Shown: piece after piece, positions 34,901 through 45,690 of the stretch
Position numbering within the stretch: position 1 is the first letter of the stretch
Layout: the number at the start of each line of letters is the position of its first letter
Position numbers and translations under genes: made by a program
Notes under the pieces: generated by a model
What the model saw: the letters and a program-made list of their open reading frames with translations, nothing else
The model's database searches: none
What the model was told of the DNA's origin: nothing
Source of the DNA: Eurosta solidaginis
Lineage: Eukaryota; Arthropoda; Insecta; Diptera; Tephritidae
Length of the DNA stretch: 64,000 nucleotides
Assembly (NCBI RefSeq): GCF_040869045.1
Contig: NC_090319.1
Location: 360,113,739-360,177,738 of the forward strand
Direction: 5' to 3'

Positions 34901-35059
34901 TACTAGTGAAGTACCGTTAAAAAAAAAAACAGGTATACGTCTAGAAAAGTAATCTTTTTGAATTAACTAGAATTCGCCCAGGGGTAACCCAAAACAGAGG
35001 TAACTTAATCAAGAAATTATAATTTCGGACTTTATGAGAAGAGCTTCATCGGCAAATTA

Positions 35060-35298
35060 TTGTTAGCGAATTATTATTGGCCAGTATTCCGTTTTTTATC
35101 GGCTTTTTATCGACGGGTAACAGATGTGTCATAGATTGAATATTGAAGTTTAATCGGTATCAGTTTCACAACAAACCGATTAGTCGCTGTTAACAAACTG
35201 ATAACAAGCCGATAGCAAATTGGTAACACTACGATAAGAAATCGAGAAATTTTCAGCCACAAATCGGTAAAGAGCTAATTACAAATCGATAACATATT
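35060..35298 (+). mobile_element. Foldback-like element with GATAAC 11-bp modular arms
   Basis: Right side 35167-35298 divides into 12 consecutive 11-mers (CACAACAAACC, GATTAGTCGCT, GTTAACAAACT, GATAACAAGCC, GATAGCAAATT, GGTAACACTAC and so on) with no shift. Left side from 35060 divides into 11-mers in the opposite sense (TTGTTAGCGAA, TTATTATTGGC, CAGTATTCCGT, TTTTTATCGGC, TTTTTATCGAC). The core ATATTGAAGTTTAATCGG lies between. Shares core and modules with 60776-61126. No coding. Confidence 0.75.
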
Positions 35299-35604
35299 GT
35301 TTAAGTGACTTAAACTATGACCATTTTTCGTACGTTTGTTTCATTAGCCATTGAGTGTGCTTGTAATTCTCAACTGGTTAGTGAAATATTCTAAAGACAT
35401 AGTTTAAATTTTTTATCCCAAAGCGGGGTTTTTCAAACCAAAATAAGATGGCTCAACCCGCAGCCAATACCTTAGAGCCCCCAGTGCTCGCCCCTAATAA
35501 ATACATAAAAGGTATAACAGGTACATAGCGACCTCTCTCTAAAAATAATAACATAACATACAGTCCACAAAAATAACAAATAATATAATTATATAAAAAA
35601 AAAG

Positions 35605-35760
35605 CTAAGGCATGACGGAGCTGAATGCGTTCGTAACCATTTCAACTATCGTAGGAGTGCGGGTTCGGATCCCACTCCCGGGAGAAAAGGCTTTGAAGAG
35701 ATTTACAAGGTATAATCGAAACAGCTGTCTCCTTGTCCGTCCTGATGTCACGTTGTTTAA
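35605..35760 (+). mobile_element. Possible second tRNA-like SINE
   Basis: A tRNA-like stretch has GGAGCTGAATGCG and a good box B, GGTTCGGATCC, with a T-arm stem and CCCGGGAGA. It continues into a body with CAGCTGTCTCCTTGTCCGTCC. The sequence does not fold as a normal tRNA. No target duplication was identified. Confidence 0.45.
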
Positions 35761-35872
35761 ATTTTTCCCAAATTTTTAACTAAAAAACCTATTCGCCCGT
35801 CGAATCATCAAAGGTTAGACACATATTAAATTCAATTTTTAATAAGAAATCGATTAATAAATAAAAAAAATA

Positions 35873-36222
35873 AATGTAAGGCGCGATAACCTCCGAAGAG
35901 ATCTAAGGCCGAGCTTCTCTTCCAATTTGCGTCGTGCTCCTCTTGATTTTCCCTACAAATTGGCCGGACGGGACCTACATGTTTTATGCCGACTCCGAAC
36001 GGCATCTGTAAGGCAGATGAGTTTTCAGTGAAAGCTTTTCTTGGCAGAAATACACCCGGAGGGCTTGCCAAACACTGCCGAGGGGCGACCCCGCTTAGAA
36101 AAATTTTCTGCTAATTGAAAAACCTTATTTCTAAAATTTTGATGTTGCTTTGCCTGGGGTGTGAACCCAGGGCATACGGTGTGGTAGGCGGAGCACGCTA
36201 CCATCACACCACGGTGGCCGCC
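35873..36222 (-). mobile_element. tRNA-derived SINE, copy 2
   Basis: Full-length minus-strand copy. The head is at 36222, box B reads GGTTCACACCC on the minus strand, and the tail is T-rich in plus-strand terms as an A-rich block near 35860. Similar flanks ATAAGAAATCGATTAA (about 35842-35857) and ATAATAAATCGATAA (36223-36237) suggest insertion into GATAAC-type repeat DNA. Confidence 0.88.
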
Positions 36223-36231
36223 ATAATAAAT

Positions 36232-36286
36232 CGATAACTTTTTGTTAATAAATTGATAACACGCCTATACATTTTTGTCAACAACT
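36232..36286 (+). repeat. GATAAC 11-bp modules next to SINE copy 2
   Basis: GATAACTTTTT, GTTAATAAATT, GATAACACGCC, TATACATTTTT and GTCAACAACTC are five consecutive 11-mers, cut on one side by the SINE and on the other by the repeat at 36285. Confidence 0.75.
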
Positions 36287-36819
36287 CAGCTGAGCAGAGC
36301 TCACAGAGTATATTAATTTTATTCGCATAACGGTACCCCATAACGGCATAAACTAATCGAGATAGATATAGACTTCTATATATCAAATTGGTCTGGGGGA
36401 AAAAAGAAATTCATTTAGCCTTGTCCGTCCGGCCGTCCGTCTGTCCGTAAACACGATAACTTCAGTAAGTTTTGAGGTATCTTAATGAAATTTGGTATGT
36501 AAGTTCCTGGGCATTCATCTCAGATCGCTATTTAAAATGAACGAAATCGGACTATAACCACGCCAACTTTTTCAATACCGAAAATTTCGAAAAACCGAAA
36601 AAGTGCGATATTTCATTACCAAAGACGGATAAAGCGATGAAACTTGGTAGGTGGGTTGACCTTATGACGCAAAATATAAAATTGGTAAAATTTAGGACAA
36701 TGGGCGTGGCACAGCCCACTTTTAAAAGAAGGTAATTTAAAAGTTTTGCAAGCTGTAATTTGGCAGCTAAGTATGTAATGTTCGGTTACACTCGAACTTA
36801 GCCTTGCTTACTTGTTTTT
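36285..36819. mobile_element. Dispersed repeat CTCAGCTG...TTACTTGTTT, copy 1
   Basis: Starts CTCAGCTGAGCAGAGCTCAC. Contains a CCGTCCGTCTGTCCG run and ACCGAAAATTTCGAAAAACCG. Ends GAACTTAGCC...TTACTTGTTT. Copy 2 at 46978-47496 matches along the full length, so the shared ends mark the true element. No coding; class unknown. Confidence 0.85.
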
Positions 36820-37432
36820 GTATACTTTTTTTGCATTGCGACAGCTCTGTGAACTATCGGTGAGGTTGCAATTTTGTAGCTCAATCGCAATAGATCCCAT
36901 TCAAACCATGTATTTGAATATACAAATACGAACATGTTTCACTTAAAAAGTGTATATTTTCTAAAGAGCCACTTTACCAGTAGGTGCACTGTCAAACCTC
37001 AAAATCAAAGTTGATTTCACTGTTTTTGACGTAACCATTTTGGGATTTGTCCATATGTTCACATGAGTTGACTTGAATAGCATACACACGAAACACCGCT
37101 ACTCATGCATGCTTTAACATTAGCTCAGCCCTACAGCTGTTAACACTGTTTGTTGGAGCGAAAACTGTCATGAAATGCTTGACATTTCCCTATGCACTAC
37201 TCAACGTAAATCGAATATTAAACGACGTTAATGACGCATGCGTGAATTCCGCGACACAAACAATAGTGGATTAAATTGATGTGAAAAGCCATTACAAGTA
37301 AAATTAAAAAAAATACGGCAGTACTCAACAAAATCCCAACAAATTGTTCAACTTTTAATCATCAATTTACATTGTATAAAAGTACAATGGTACACATAAG
37401 TTTCGATTAATAGTACATATAGGATTACTTAC
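36820..37432. other. Lerp intron sequence, nothing recognised
   Basis: No element ends seen before the exon donor at 37431-37432. Confidence 0.4.
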
Positions 37433-37579
37433 CAGACCAGCACGCATATCACAGTAAAATTCAATGCCTGAGGAAAGTTGCGTTTTACTATCGGTGGGGC
37501 AGGGGCTGCCCTGCAGGTAGTGCAATTCCGCATTGGTACGATTGTTTGCAACCAAAGATGCTATAGGAAAGCCCAAGCT
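37433..37579 (-). CDS. Lerp: Lerp-like CIMR-repeat receptor, internal exon
   Basis: This 147-bp exon (49 codons, phase 0 at both ends) has acceptor ctttcag and donor gtaagt. It opens SLGFPIASLV and contains a segment like ELHYLQGSPCP and then GIEFYCDMRAGL. In CIMR repeats this is the strand giving L.Y..G..C followed by the I.F.CD...G motif, with two cysteines that form conserved disulfides. The reading frame runs on past the donor and upstream of the acceptor, but the splice sites and the in-frame joins to both neighbouring exons are the better evidence. The next exon is 13.8 kb away, across an intron full of transposons. Confidence 0.82.
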
Positions 37580-37829
37580 CTGAAAGGAGAACAAAAGAGG
37601 TAAGAAAAATATTTGCATAAAAATTAAAAAAAAGTGTGTAGCGAAAGGCCTTTTAGGCATATGTAGGTAGAAATAAAACTGTCATAATTTATTTACTTAT
37701 TTATTTATTTATGTTAATTTTTGAGAAAACTTTGATACATTTTTTATCATAAACTTTGCAAACAAATTTCAAAAATGTTTTCAAAAACATTCGAAAACCA
37801 GAGATGTTTTTAAAACTCAAGTATAGATG

Positions 37830-38000
37830 TAGGGTTCTGCGTGAGGAAAGCCTCCCCAATACTTGGTTGCATTCCAAGACACTTCTTTGTGAAGTGTACT
37901 GTGTGAAATTATTGCTTTAATGGTCGCCTGACTATCAACTTAAACACGCTTCTTTACGGCAACAATTCTCGCCCGAAAGACACTTTAGTGATTTAGCGCC
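37830..38000 (-). mobile_element. LINE RNase H-region fragment
   Basis: GCATTCCAAGACACTTCTT and the following TTATTG...TTTAA...CGCC...CTATCAA order match 45560-45690, the upstream edge of the RNase H remnant there. It sits in the short intron between two Lerp exons. Confidence 0.55.
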
Positions 38001-38089
38001 TCTGTAATCTGCTTATTTTAGGATCAACATAGTAACAGACTCAACCCCTACGTCAATTTGTAACCAAGGCACGCATAAAGTATGTTCTG

Positions 38090-38250
38090 CCACTTTCGCA
38101 GTCATGTGCCAATTCTCCCACTCCATTGTGGCTCCAAGATCGCTTTCGAAGCTCAGACACGGGACCATGTAGTCTGTTCGCCCTATATTAGATGACGCTA
38201 TACTGCTAGTATGTACATAAATCTTGCGCTCAATGTGCCCAAAGGCTTTA
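38090..38250 (+). repeat. Dispersed LINE-derived repeat, copy 2
   Basis: GACCATGTAGTCTGTTCGCC with CTATATTAGATGACGCTAT mirrors 24130-24300 in opposite orientation, including the reading frame EAQTRDHVVCSPYIR. Confidence 0.55.
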
Positions 38251-38865
38251 AGTCTTTCTGCAGTAATTAACCTTATATTCTATTCAGCCATATTCAGCTA
38301 CCGGGGTAGTTTTTACGGCTTTCCTGCTTATCATTTGTCATTTTCCTCCATACAAAGTGTGAATAATTGCATCTACTTATTACATTGTACAACAATCGGC
38401 TTGCTGTTCTGCCAGATCAAATTTTTAAGAAATGTATTCATACGCGAAATAAGTTGACGGACCGGTGGAGCGACGCATCGCACGTGTTATTGCAAATAGA
38501 CATAGTTCATTTTGTTTAAAAAACGCAAAAAAAGCTTTATTTCTTCATAGAGCCCCATTACAAAAATTAGATTCAAAGGCATCTATGTCCCCTATTTTGG
38601 TCCTATATGTATTCTATAAATATCAGCATTATCTTCCCGGTTGGGTATGTTAGTATGTCGAAAAATCCATGATAAAAAACTGATCGGCATCACTGGCGTA
38701 TGCTTCCACAATCGTCTGGATTACTCGAGAGTTACTTTCCTGATTACTACTCTTTAGCTTCTTCCCTGCATACATGCGTATGCAACGTTCCGTCAACCTC
38801 CCCTCAAACATTCTCGGAGTGCTCATAATTATGAATCCAATATCAGCCCGAAATATTTGAAAAAT

Positions 38866-40093
38866 ATCCCAGCCAGCATTTTTTGAAAATTTTGATCAAA
38901 AAATATTTAAATATCATGCCCCAAGATGATTAAAAACGTTCAAATTTAAAAGCATTTTCTGTTCGAAAATTAACGTATCGTCGGGAGAAAAATGTACCAT
39001 AAATGTGATTATTCCTGAATAATCATTTATGATTCCTATTTCGAAACGCTTTTTATGCATATTTGATATCATTGTAAAATTGAGCTTTAATAGTTTTAGA
39101 GTAATATTTGACTGCTTTTCACAATCATTTTCTAATCATATTCGTGAACATATTTCAATCGTTTTGGTTGAGATTTTTGAATCATTTTTGAATGCCATTA
39201 TAATGCATTTATTCTTCATATCTCATTCAAGATATGATACTACATAATAATCTTATTTCATAAGGGGAAGAAAGCATGCGAAAGTGAGCTATTCGAACCA
39301 CAGCTAACTCGCAAACAAACTTGACCGATATACACATGCGACTACAACATCCAACATCAGCATTATCGTCTGCATCTTAAAATACGGATATGATACGGGA
39401 TGTTGAAGCCGTATCCAGGTATGTCAAGATAGTTTCACTTACCTGGGGTTCAAATAGCTCACAACCTATGTATTGTCCAATCATTATGTATTTTCTGGGA
39501 AGCTGAAGGGGAGAAATGGTTGGGGAAATCTTCGTTCACGAGCGGCATTACATTATTATTGTCTTGAAGAATATCTTTTGCATAAGTAATACAATTTTTA
39601 TATATTTTTTCCTAGCTTCATGATTGAAAAAATATGTGTATGTGAAAAAAATTTTTAATGAAAAGTAAAATTTCAACAAGTATAAAATTCATTATTCAGT
39701 CAACAAATATATTCATAAAAGATTCAGAAAGTTGAATGAAAAATGATTATAAATTTTTGATCAGCTAAAGTAAACACATTTGATTCAAATTTATTTCCAA
39801 AATGTGATTGAAAAACTATACATATTCAGTTTTTGATCATCAAAGGTAAACATATTTGATTATTCTTTTTGTTCTTATGAAATATTAAAATATAGTCATT
39901 AAAGGACTTCAAAAATGATTCCAAAAAGTGATCGAAAAATGCTTTTTAGTTTTTCATCATCAAAAGTATTCATATTTGATTATTTCTTTTGTTCAATTGT
40001 ATGATAACTCATTATTTAGTCAGAAAGAGTAATCAAATTGTATTGATATGTAGGGAAATTCAAAATTGAATCACCTAAATGCTTAGTGGGATG
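38866..40093. repeat. AT-rich repeats on both sides of a Lerp exon
   Basis: Around the exon at 39443-39502, AT-rich sequence repeats phrases such as TTTTTGATCATCAAAGGTAA and CATATTTGATTATTC (39828 and 39949, about 121 bp apart; weaker at 39757). The outer edges carry CCCAGCCAGCATTT (38868) and, reversed, CCCACTAAGCATTT (about 40078-40091), which may be ends of two related MITEs. Confidence 0.45.
39443..39502 (-). CDS. Lerp: Lerp-like CIMR-repeat receptor, internal exon (first seen)
   Basis: This 60-bp exon encodes 20 residues, beginning LPRKYIMIGQ and ending GCELFEPQ. It has a pyrimidine-rich acceptor ending cag and a gtaagt donor. It is phase 0 at both ends, so it joins directly to the exon at 37433-37579. 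Alone it is too short to identify. In context it supplies the Cys-containing strand just before the second half of a mannose-6-phosphate-receptor type (CIMR) repeat. Fly Lerp is a type I membrane receptor that sorts lysosomal enzymes between Golgi and endosomes; that role is family knowledge. Earlier exons were not found in the 24 kb upstream. AT-rich repeats lie on both sides of the exon. Confidence 0.7.
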
Positions 40094-40949
40094 AGCTTCA
40101 GAAATATGATCATATAGGAATCTTTTGTGGCTCCGATGTGATAAAAAGTTTGCGCCTTTTGCCAAGAGTTCGCAGCAAACAAAGCAACTTCAGAACAGAC
40201 TTTCATAATTCATTTTGAAAAAGTTTTGATTCAAATTTTATTTCAGTTTAATTAGGCCGTTTCTTGCTTCTTTGCAAAAGAGTATGGATGCTTTTTCTTT
40301 CATGGGCGATTAGTCTAATAGTTTCTTAATTATACACATATTAACAAAGGACTTTTTTGATTTCAGCCACAAATTTCCTCCACTGTATATCCCGGTTGGT
40401 GTTGCGAGCCTTCGTGTGTCTTCGCCAAAGAGGCTTCCCTATTTTTAATAGCTTATGTCAAAAATCCACCTTGAATGGGGCAATCGTAATTCTTTATTTA
40501 GTACATACAGTTAACTCCGAAAAGAGTCATATATTAAGTAAATATGAGTTATTTATGACGGTTATAGGAGTCTGGCCTGACTCCTTTTTAAAAGTCTGAT
40601 CGGACTTCTATTTAAGCTCACATAATGTTTGAAAAAGGGTTCATATCAGACGACCATCGCAAGAAGGGAAATGCAAAAACTCTCCAATTTATGACACTTT
40701 TCCGACTCTTTTAAGACTCCGCCTGTTTGCTCGGTTGTGATTATGTTGTGTTTGTTGTTGTAACAGCGTTTATTTATTAGTAAAAAGTATAGTATATGAG
40801 AGTGGAGCCACGAAAGTGGGGAAAGCTTCTGACCGCCATTCACCTGGGAATGGCCAGAGCGATTCTTTTGCAAGCGGTTCAAGCAGCTCACTACTGCCGG
40901 TCGCATGTGGCCAAGTATCCTATGGGTAGCCGGTAAACATCCGTTTACC
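40094..40949. other. Unannotated interval before the RTE copy
   Basis: No gene recognised. The last ~170 bp (GGGTAGCCGGTAAACATCCG and following) may already be RTE 5' UTR. Confidence 0.35.
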
Positions 40950-41013
40950 GGTGAGCTAATGTGAGAAGGCGACAACCTGGCTAGGCCACTCTGACATAAT
41001 CGGTTTAAGGGCT

Positions 41014-42204
41014 ATTCTGGCGTACACGCCTGTGGACGAGCGTCTCGCCGCTATCCGAATTAAAGCAAAATTTTTTAATATATCATTCATCTGCGCCCAT
41101 GCGCCGACAGAGGAGAAAGACGGTGAGGTGAAAGACACTTTTTATGAACAATTAGAACGCACATACGAGCGCTGCCCCCGTCATGATATAAAAGTCGTGC
41201 TTGGCGACTTTAACGCCAGGGTGGGCAAAGAAGGTGTTTTTGGCCCTACATTCGGAAAGTTCAACCTACACAATGAAACTTCTCCTAACGGACGGAGGCT
41301 GATTGACTTTTCCGGTGCTAGAAACATGGTCATGTCCAGCACGAGGTTCATGCATAAAAAGATACATCAAGCTCCATGGCTGTCACCTGATCGAAATACT
41401 CGCAATCAGATCGCTCACGTTGTGATAGACGGACGGCATGCCTACAGTGTTTTAGAGGTGCGCACGATCCGAGGACCTAACATCGACTCGGACCATTATC
41501 TCGCTGCAGCTAGGATACGCACCCGCCTCAGCGCGGCTAAAGCCAAGGAACAAAAAACACAAGGAAAGTTAGAGGTCCAAAAGCTTCAATCACAACAGAC
41601 TGTCAATGATTTCGCAACTCGACTCACACACCTGCTCTCTGAGAGCACAACTCAGCCCGAAGGAATACAGGAGCAGTGGGAGCATATCTCCAAAGCACTT
41701 CGTACTGCCGCCGAGGAAAAACTTGGTTACCGGCGGCCACGAAAAAACAACTGGTACGATGAAGAATGCCGCGTTGCAACCGAAAGAAAAGACGCTGCCT
41801 ACAGGGCTACGTTAAAAGCGAGCGCAACAAGAGGAGTGTGTGAACGCTATCGTGAGTTGAAAAGGGAAGCGAGACGGCTTTTCAGGAAGAAAAAAGCAGA
41901 AGCAGAAAGGCGTGAGTGCGAGGAGCTTGAGCTGCTATCCACCAGGAATAACGCCCGAAAATTTTACCAAAAAATACGGCGACAGACGGAAATTTTTAAG
42001 ACCGGGGCAAACTCCTGTAGGAACGAAAACGGCGACCTTATAACTGATGTCCAGAGAGTGCTTATATTATGGAGGGAACACTTCTCTGCTCTCCTAAATG
42101 GAGGCATCGATTCACCGAGCAAAGATGACGAACCCGATCCCGCAATCGATGGTGATGGAATACATGACCCCCGCCCAATTATGACGAAGTTAGAATATCA
42201 ATAA
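41014..42204 (+). pseudogene. RTE apurinic-like endonuclease and linker (often misnamed craniofacial development protein 2-like)
   Basis: The frame reads AILAYTPVDERLAAIRIK, then FICAHAPTEEKDGEVKD, VVLGDFNARVG (the GDFNA metal-site motif), RLIDFSGARNMV, NTRNQIAHVVID and NIDSDHYLAAA (the SDH catalytic motif). The N-terminal part of the endonuclease is missing or broken. The next ~200 residues are a charged linker with NNWYDEECRVATER. The stop at 42204 comes just before the RT frame. IAHVVID replaces the usual IDHVVID of this family, which may affect catalysis. Confidence 0.88.
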
Positions 42205-42209
42205 CCAGA

Positions 42210-43331
42210 TTGAAAAACAACAAGGCCACGGGCGCTGATGGATTGCCTGCGGAGCTATTCAAGTACGGCGGCGAGGAGTTGATAAGGCGCATGCAGCAGC
42301 TTCTTTGCAAAATATGGGAGGACGAGTGCATGCCCGACGATTGGAATCTAAGTGTTCTTTGTCCAGTCCACAAGAAGGGGGATACTGCAAAATGCACCAA
42401 CTATCGTGGAATCAGCCTTCTTAATATCGCATATAAGGCCCTTTCAAGTGTATTGTGCAAAAGATTGAAGCCCACCGTGAACCGGCTGATTGGACCTTAT
42501 CAGTGCGGCTTCAGACCTGGTAAATCTACCATCGACCACATTTTCACAATGCGCCAAATCTTGGAAAAAACCCGTGAAAAGAGAATCGACGCACATCACC
42601 TCTTCGTCGATTTTAGAGCCGCCTTCGACAGCACGAAAATGAGCTGCCTATATGCCGCTATGTCTGAATTTGGTTTCCCCGCAAAACTTAAACGGCTGTG
42701 CAAAATGACGTTGAGCAACACCATCAGCTCAATCAGAATTGGGAAGGACCTATCCGAGCGGTTCTAAACCAAACGAAGTTTCAGACAGGGTGACCCGCTA
42801 TCGTGCGATTTCTTTAATTTGATGCTTGAGAAAATTATACTAGCTGCAGAACTTAACCGCACTGGAACAATATTCTATAAAAGCGTACAATTACTGGCCT
42901 ATGCTGATGACATTGATACAATCGGCCTATACACCCGCGCCGTTAGTTCTGCTTACTCCAAACTGGAAAAAGAAGCGGTAGAGATGGGTTTGGTGGTGAA
43001 TGAGGACAAAACGAAGTACCTGCTGTCATCGAGCAAAGAGTCAGCACATATGCGCCTTGGCAACCACGCTACTGTTGGCAGCCATAATTTCGAAATAGTA
43101 AAAGACGATGGCGAGTACCGAAGAAGATTTAATGATGAGCTGTACGAGCTATATGCAGACATCCACATAGTCCAGCGAATTAAAACGCAGCGGCTGCGCT
43201 GGCTAGGCCATGTTATGCGAATGAAAGATGATGCTCCGGCCAAGAAAGTGTTTCTATCGAAACCCGCCTATGGAAGCAGAGGTAGAGGCGGTCCCCACTC
43301 CGTTGGAAGGACCAGATGGAAAACGATTTAA
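42210..43331 (+). pseudogene. RTE reverse transcriptase
   Basis: Starts KNNKATGADGLPAE (RT block 1). Continues with LCPVHKKGD, CTNYRGISLLNIAYK, YQCGFRPGKSTIDHIFT and LFVDFRAAFDSTK (first catalytic Asp). A stop follows LSERF. The sequence then resumes in another frame as FRQGDPLSCDFFNLMLEKII and LLAYADDIDTIG (YADD box), then VNEDKTKYLLSS. After NFEIVKD it jumps to DGEYRRRFNDELYELY, skipping the FVYLG segment seen in the copy at 8217-8842. The C-terminus QRLRWLGHVMRMKDDAPAKK is normal for the family. Confidence 0.9.
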
Positions 43332-43449
43332 ACTCCCTTGGTGTGACCAATTGGTGCCGGTTGACGGAGCGAAGGAGCGACTGGTGCGCCTTGTTGGACG
43401 GCCATAACCGTTTAAACGGTTAAGCGCCAATTAAGTAAGTAAGTAAGTA

Positions 43450-45089
43450 TATGACTCTTGATACAAAATGTAAACACTGTACGCGCGTTAGGATATGTTG
43501 GACTCCGCGAGAAGCTTACATAGACTGAGTGTGTCCATAGTGTTGTGGAAAGAGCGTAATTTGACGGTAATATTTTTTGTAATCTAATTTTATACCATAT
43601 CTTAGCAATTTTAGTTATAGCATAGTAGTAGCTCCGCGGTTGTCCAATTTATTCGAAAAACGTAGTAAATCTACCACGCTTGTAGTAAAGTTCAAACACT
43701 GCTTGATTGTCAACTTGATCCCTCTTTTCTCTAGAAAACTGCATAATTATATGATTATTGATGCGCAGAAAAAAAAACAAAATCCTTAGTAATAAATTCA
43801 CTAGAAATTTCAAAAACAATCTTATTCAAATCTAAAGAAAAGAAAAAACTAGAAAAACATATTAGCTTAAGCGTCATATAACACTCAACAACATAAATAA
43901 CTCTTGGCTGTAGAAGACGCAAAGTACTTTCTAAGTATTATATTTACATTTCATTAGAAAAATTTCTTTTTATTATTCTTCCAGAAATCTTAGCTCGTTG
44001 TTATTGTTATTGTTGCGCAAATGTTCACAATAAAAGTAATGCAAATTTGACTGAATCGCAAGAAAGTAGAAATGAAGCTCGTTTACACAACAAACAATAT
44101 TATAATGTGGCAGCAGCATTATATTGCACGTAAATAGTCAACAACTAAACTAGAAAACGCAACAGCTGCAGCAACTTTATATATACTTATGTGTGTGCGA
44201 TACATATTTTTGTACACAAGACCGTTTCAGTAAAGCTTTGGTGTATTTTCTTATTCCAAACGGGCGCATGTAAAGACGCATCTCTGTGTCTTGTAGCATA
44301 CGGAATTAACAAATCAATAATTACCAAAGACATATAATTTATTCATTTTAAAACAGTGAAATTCAAGTAGGAATATTAGTAGCGTAGAGGATGTCTCTGA
44401 TAACCAAAACCAGTCTGAGTTCAATGATTCGTACTTCACTTCGATCAGGGCTTTACCGAAGCTACTTGAAAGCTGTGCTCTGAATACCTGCACTCGTTTA
44501 CATTTCGAACATTGATAAATCGATTAACCTCTGTATCGTTCTAGTACAAATGAGAGCGCGCCATGGCCCGCCGAGAAAGCTGTGTAAATATTAGTAGCAA
44601 GGCGAATCCATACCAGGTGGTGGCAAAGCGAATTCAACCAATTCGCCGTGCAGAAGAATGTCAAGTCAAAAGAAAATTTTCATTGATTTCGATTAACTGA
44701 CATATTGTTGTACAAGGCTTTGTATGGAAAATTATCAAGAAGAAGCAATCAACTGTTGGGATAACACCACCTCTACTGAATTCGCCTTGATTAGTAGTAA
44801 CACAGCAATAAATCTAAGATCAGTATCGAACGAACTACAAAGCGTGCAAGGCTATTGTTCGTTTGAGCACATTGTATGTAGTTACCTACGTCATATTAAC
44901 TAAAATCGCGTAAATCCATAACATTCTTGCTGGCTTCCTAGTCATTTTGAAAAGAATTGTATTTGTGTAATCTAGCTAAGTTGGACTGTTTACGGTATAA
45001 ACAGCAATTGAATCTCGTTCGCACTATTAAGAGAGTTTTCTTTGACGACTAAAGGAAAAACCCCTATAGGACTTTTGTTATAGAATAAC
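43450..45089. other. Unannotated interval
   Basis: 1.6 kb. A short stretch near 43515-43560 (ACATAGACTGAGTGTGTCC) resembles the LINE 3' UTR at 60440 and 48717. A weak inverted pairing of GGTGGTGGCAAAGCGAATTC (about 44619) and GAATTCGCCTTG...GTGGTGTTATCC reversed (about 44760-44790) hints at a MITE. No gene. Confidence 0.35.
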
Positions 45090-45690
45090 TCCGTCTACTA
45101 CAAGTTTTCTAGGGCCTATCTTAATTTCCGACTCGAGGTCTGGCAACTCTGCCGCCCCTGGTAGCTGGAGCCATGACCTCGCGAGAGCAGAATCCGAACA
45201 CAGGACGTGCTCAACCGGCCTAACTTATAAAAATGTGGCACTAGAATGAAGTGTCCAGTTAGTAAGCCCATCGTGAGCATTTAGTCTTCTCTCTTAAGGG
45301 CCATGAGCAACTTTGTCTAACGTCGTGGGATTTGCACATAATTTTTAACATTTGGCAGCTCCGCGCTTCTGTCCACGCCTTTGCTGCTTGATGGATCTAT
45401 GCAACTCCTGGCTCCTTTTGAGACGTCTACCGTCGACTCATCGAGTGCTACACCCTCCTTTGCCAGCTCATCCACCTTTTTGTTAACTTCGATCACTTTA
45501 TAACCGGGAACCCAGAAAAGATATATGGTCTGCCCAGAGCGAAGTCTTTCAATGCTTCTTTGCATTCCAAGACACTTCTTCATCAAGAACTGTGTAAGAT
45601 TATTGTTTTAACCGCCGCACAACTATCAATATATATATTGAATCAACTGCAGCTTAAGCACGCTTCCTCCAAAATTTCTTCTACTGTCTT
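45090..45690 (-). pseudogene. RNase H end and 3' UTR of a LINE
   Basis: The minus-strand frame reads IERLRSGQTIYLFWVPGYKV, then IEVNKKVDELAKEGVALDES, a diverged PGH.GI.GN.KADELA motif with Tyr in place of the active-site His. Below it (45090-45310) the 3' UTR shares CTGGCAACTCTGCCGCC / TAGCTGGAG...CCTCGCGAG landmarks with 60540-60660. Coding is frameshifted and truncated. Confidence 0.7.

Larger units (their letters stand above)
23666..37432 (-). other. 13.8-kb transposon-filled Lerp intron
   Basis: The interval between two phase-compatible exons begins (minus strand) gtaagtaatcc and ends tttctttacag. It holds a CR1-like LINE, a SINE, a tandem-repeat transposon, LOA and RTE scraps, a foldback MITE, a 156-bp tandem array, and one GATAAC foldback repeat. 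No further coding exon was recognised. Confidence 0.75.
40950..43449 (+). mobile_element. RTE-clade LINE, longest copy
   Basis: The order is endonuclease, linker, RT, then a very short 3' UTR with the CCGTTTAAACGG palindrome and a tail of four TAAG units (43432-43449). A minimal 3' UTR with a simple-repeat tail is characteristic of RTE. It is inactive: the 5' end is incomplete, a frame change lies near 42205, a stop follows LSERF at 42766, and the RT-distal part has an internal deletion at about 43104. Confidence 0.92.

Noticed and set aside
37367..37660. 97-codon minus frame as a complete small protein
   Set aside because: Only 37433-37579 carries family motifs and it is bounded by splice sites; the rest of the frame is intron read-through.
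41032..42204. Host gene annotated as craniofacial development protein 2-like
   Set aside because: GDFNARVG and SDHYL motifs followed by an RT with YADD and a TAAG tail identify an RTE LINE.
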